From assembly GCF_019355555.1 (NCBI RefSeq), contig NZ_CP072141.1:1978001-2042000 (forward strand): a stretch of 64,000 bases of DNA. The letters run 5' to 3'. Positions 63,690-64,000 of the stretch are shown one piece after another (the stretch's first letter is position 1; the number at the start of each line of letters is the position of its first letter). This DNA is from Rhizobium sp. L51/94 (GTDB taxonomy: Bacteria; Pseudomonadota; Alphaproteobacteria; Rhizobiales; Rhizobiaceae). A program made the position numbers and the translations under genes. The notes beneath the pieces were generated by a model. The model worked only from the letters and a program-made list of their open reading frames with translations. It searched no databases and had not been told where the DNA came from.

Positions 63690-64000
63690 ATGAGCAAGAC
63701 CGCCAATACGAATGATACCCGGACCCCATGCGAGCTTTGCCCGCTGAGGGCGAAGCCGAGTTTTCGGGAGTTCGATGCCGACGAGCTCGATTTCGTCTCG
63801 CATTTCAAGCGTGGCGAACTCGCCGTCGATGCGGGCGCGACAATCCTCGTCGAGGGTTCGCACAGCGCCCACCTTTTCACCGTGCTTTCCGGCTGGGCCT
63901 TTCGCTACAAGGTCCTGGAAGACGGTCGCCGCCAGATCCTTAATTATGTCATGCCCGGTGACCTTCTAGGTCTGCAGGGAACGATCATGGGCGAGATGCA
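63690..64000 (+). CDS. Crp/Fnr-family transcription regulator, N-terminal part
   Basis: The frame starts at ATG 63690 and runs off the end of the window after 103 codons. The cyclic-nucleotide-binding-type beta-roll is visible (GATILVEGSHSAHLFTVLSGW, MPGDLLGLQG). The N-terminus holds a Cys pair CELCPLR, seen in a rhizobial subgroup, but the longer Cys cluster of oxygen-sensing Fnr is not present. The DNA-binding helix-turn-helix lies beyond the window. It is separated from era by 77 bases. Confidence 0.8.
   Translation, partial: MSKTANTNDTRTPCELCPLRAKPSFREFDADELDFVSHFKRGELAVDAGATILVEGSHSAHLFTVLSGWAFRYKVLEDGRRQILNYVMPGDLLGLQGTIMGEM

Overview
The window is chromosomal DNA of an alphaproteobacterium of the family Rhizobiaceae (Rhizobium, Neorhizobium, Agrobacterium or Ensifer type). 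The base is GC-rich and tightly packed. Its gene neighbourhoods are ones I know from that family: glnE/pleC/pepN, an iolR-C-D-E-B inositol operon, tandem RopA/Omp2-type porins, and the housekeeping run dapA-smpB-rpoZ-rsh-acpS-lepB-rnc-era. Family assignments come from reading translated proteins and motifs by eye. No database search was run.

Left part (1-22.5 kb). The end of glnE converges on a PleC-like histidine kinase. Then follow aminopeptidase N, an MFS transporter, an unusual uracil-DNA glycosylase, a YegD-type short Hsp70, an RND efflux pump with its adaptor, and a short-chain dehydrogenase that lacks the usual catalytic Tyr/Lys. ETF-ubiquinone oxidoreductase with a GNAT gene, the Mg2+ transporter MgtE, a quinone-reductase-like MDR protein and a second MFS transporter complete it. 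The mgtE leader can fold so that it covers its own ribosome-binding site.

Middle (22.5-45.4 kb). There is a lipid kinase, and a divergent glutamine-synthetase-like ligase / class III aminotransferase pair that looks like polyamine or amine catabolism. A three-gene set (ArnT-like transferase, ArnC-like GT2, flippase-like membrane protein) probably modifies envelope lipids. Next come AMP nucleosidase, a small Sel1 protein, a HisC-like aminotransferase and two PilZ-type proteins. The inositol catabolic operon iolR-C-D-E-B has two GGAA-N6-TTCC operators. An FAD reductase, an HpaI-type aldolase and tRNA-Ser(GCU) follow.

Accessory patch (45.4-48.9 kb). Immediately 3' of the tRNA-Ser gene lies a lower-GC, gene-poor stretch. 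An IS630-family element has inserted there into a membrane-protein gene. Removing the element and one TA copy restores an uninterrupted 267-codon frame. A GNAT acetyltransferase with a one-base deletion and an 8-bp tandem repeat lie just beyond.

Right part (48.9-64 kb). Two paralogous porins share a 20-base leader box at nearly the same distance from their start codons. A soluble lytic transglycosylase, then dapA, smpB, a DUF3830 protein, a NYN-domain protein, rpoZ, rsh, a DUF3563 micro-protein, a DUF2062 protein, acpS, lepB, rnc and era follow. The window ends inside a Crp/Fnr-type regulator.

I found no CRISPR array, prophage or obvious multi-gene defence system. The most interesting signals are cis-regulatory (mgtE leader, porin leader boxes, an intergenic structured RNA candidate) and families that have lost canonical residues (UDG, SDR, PilZ).
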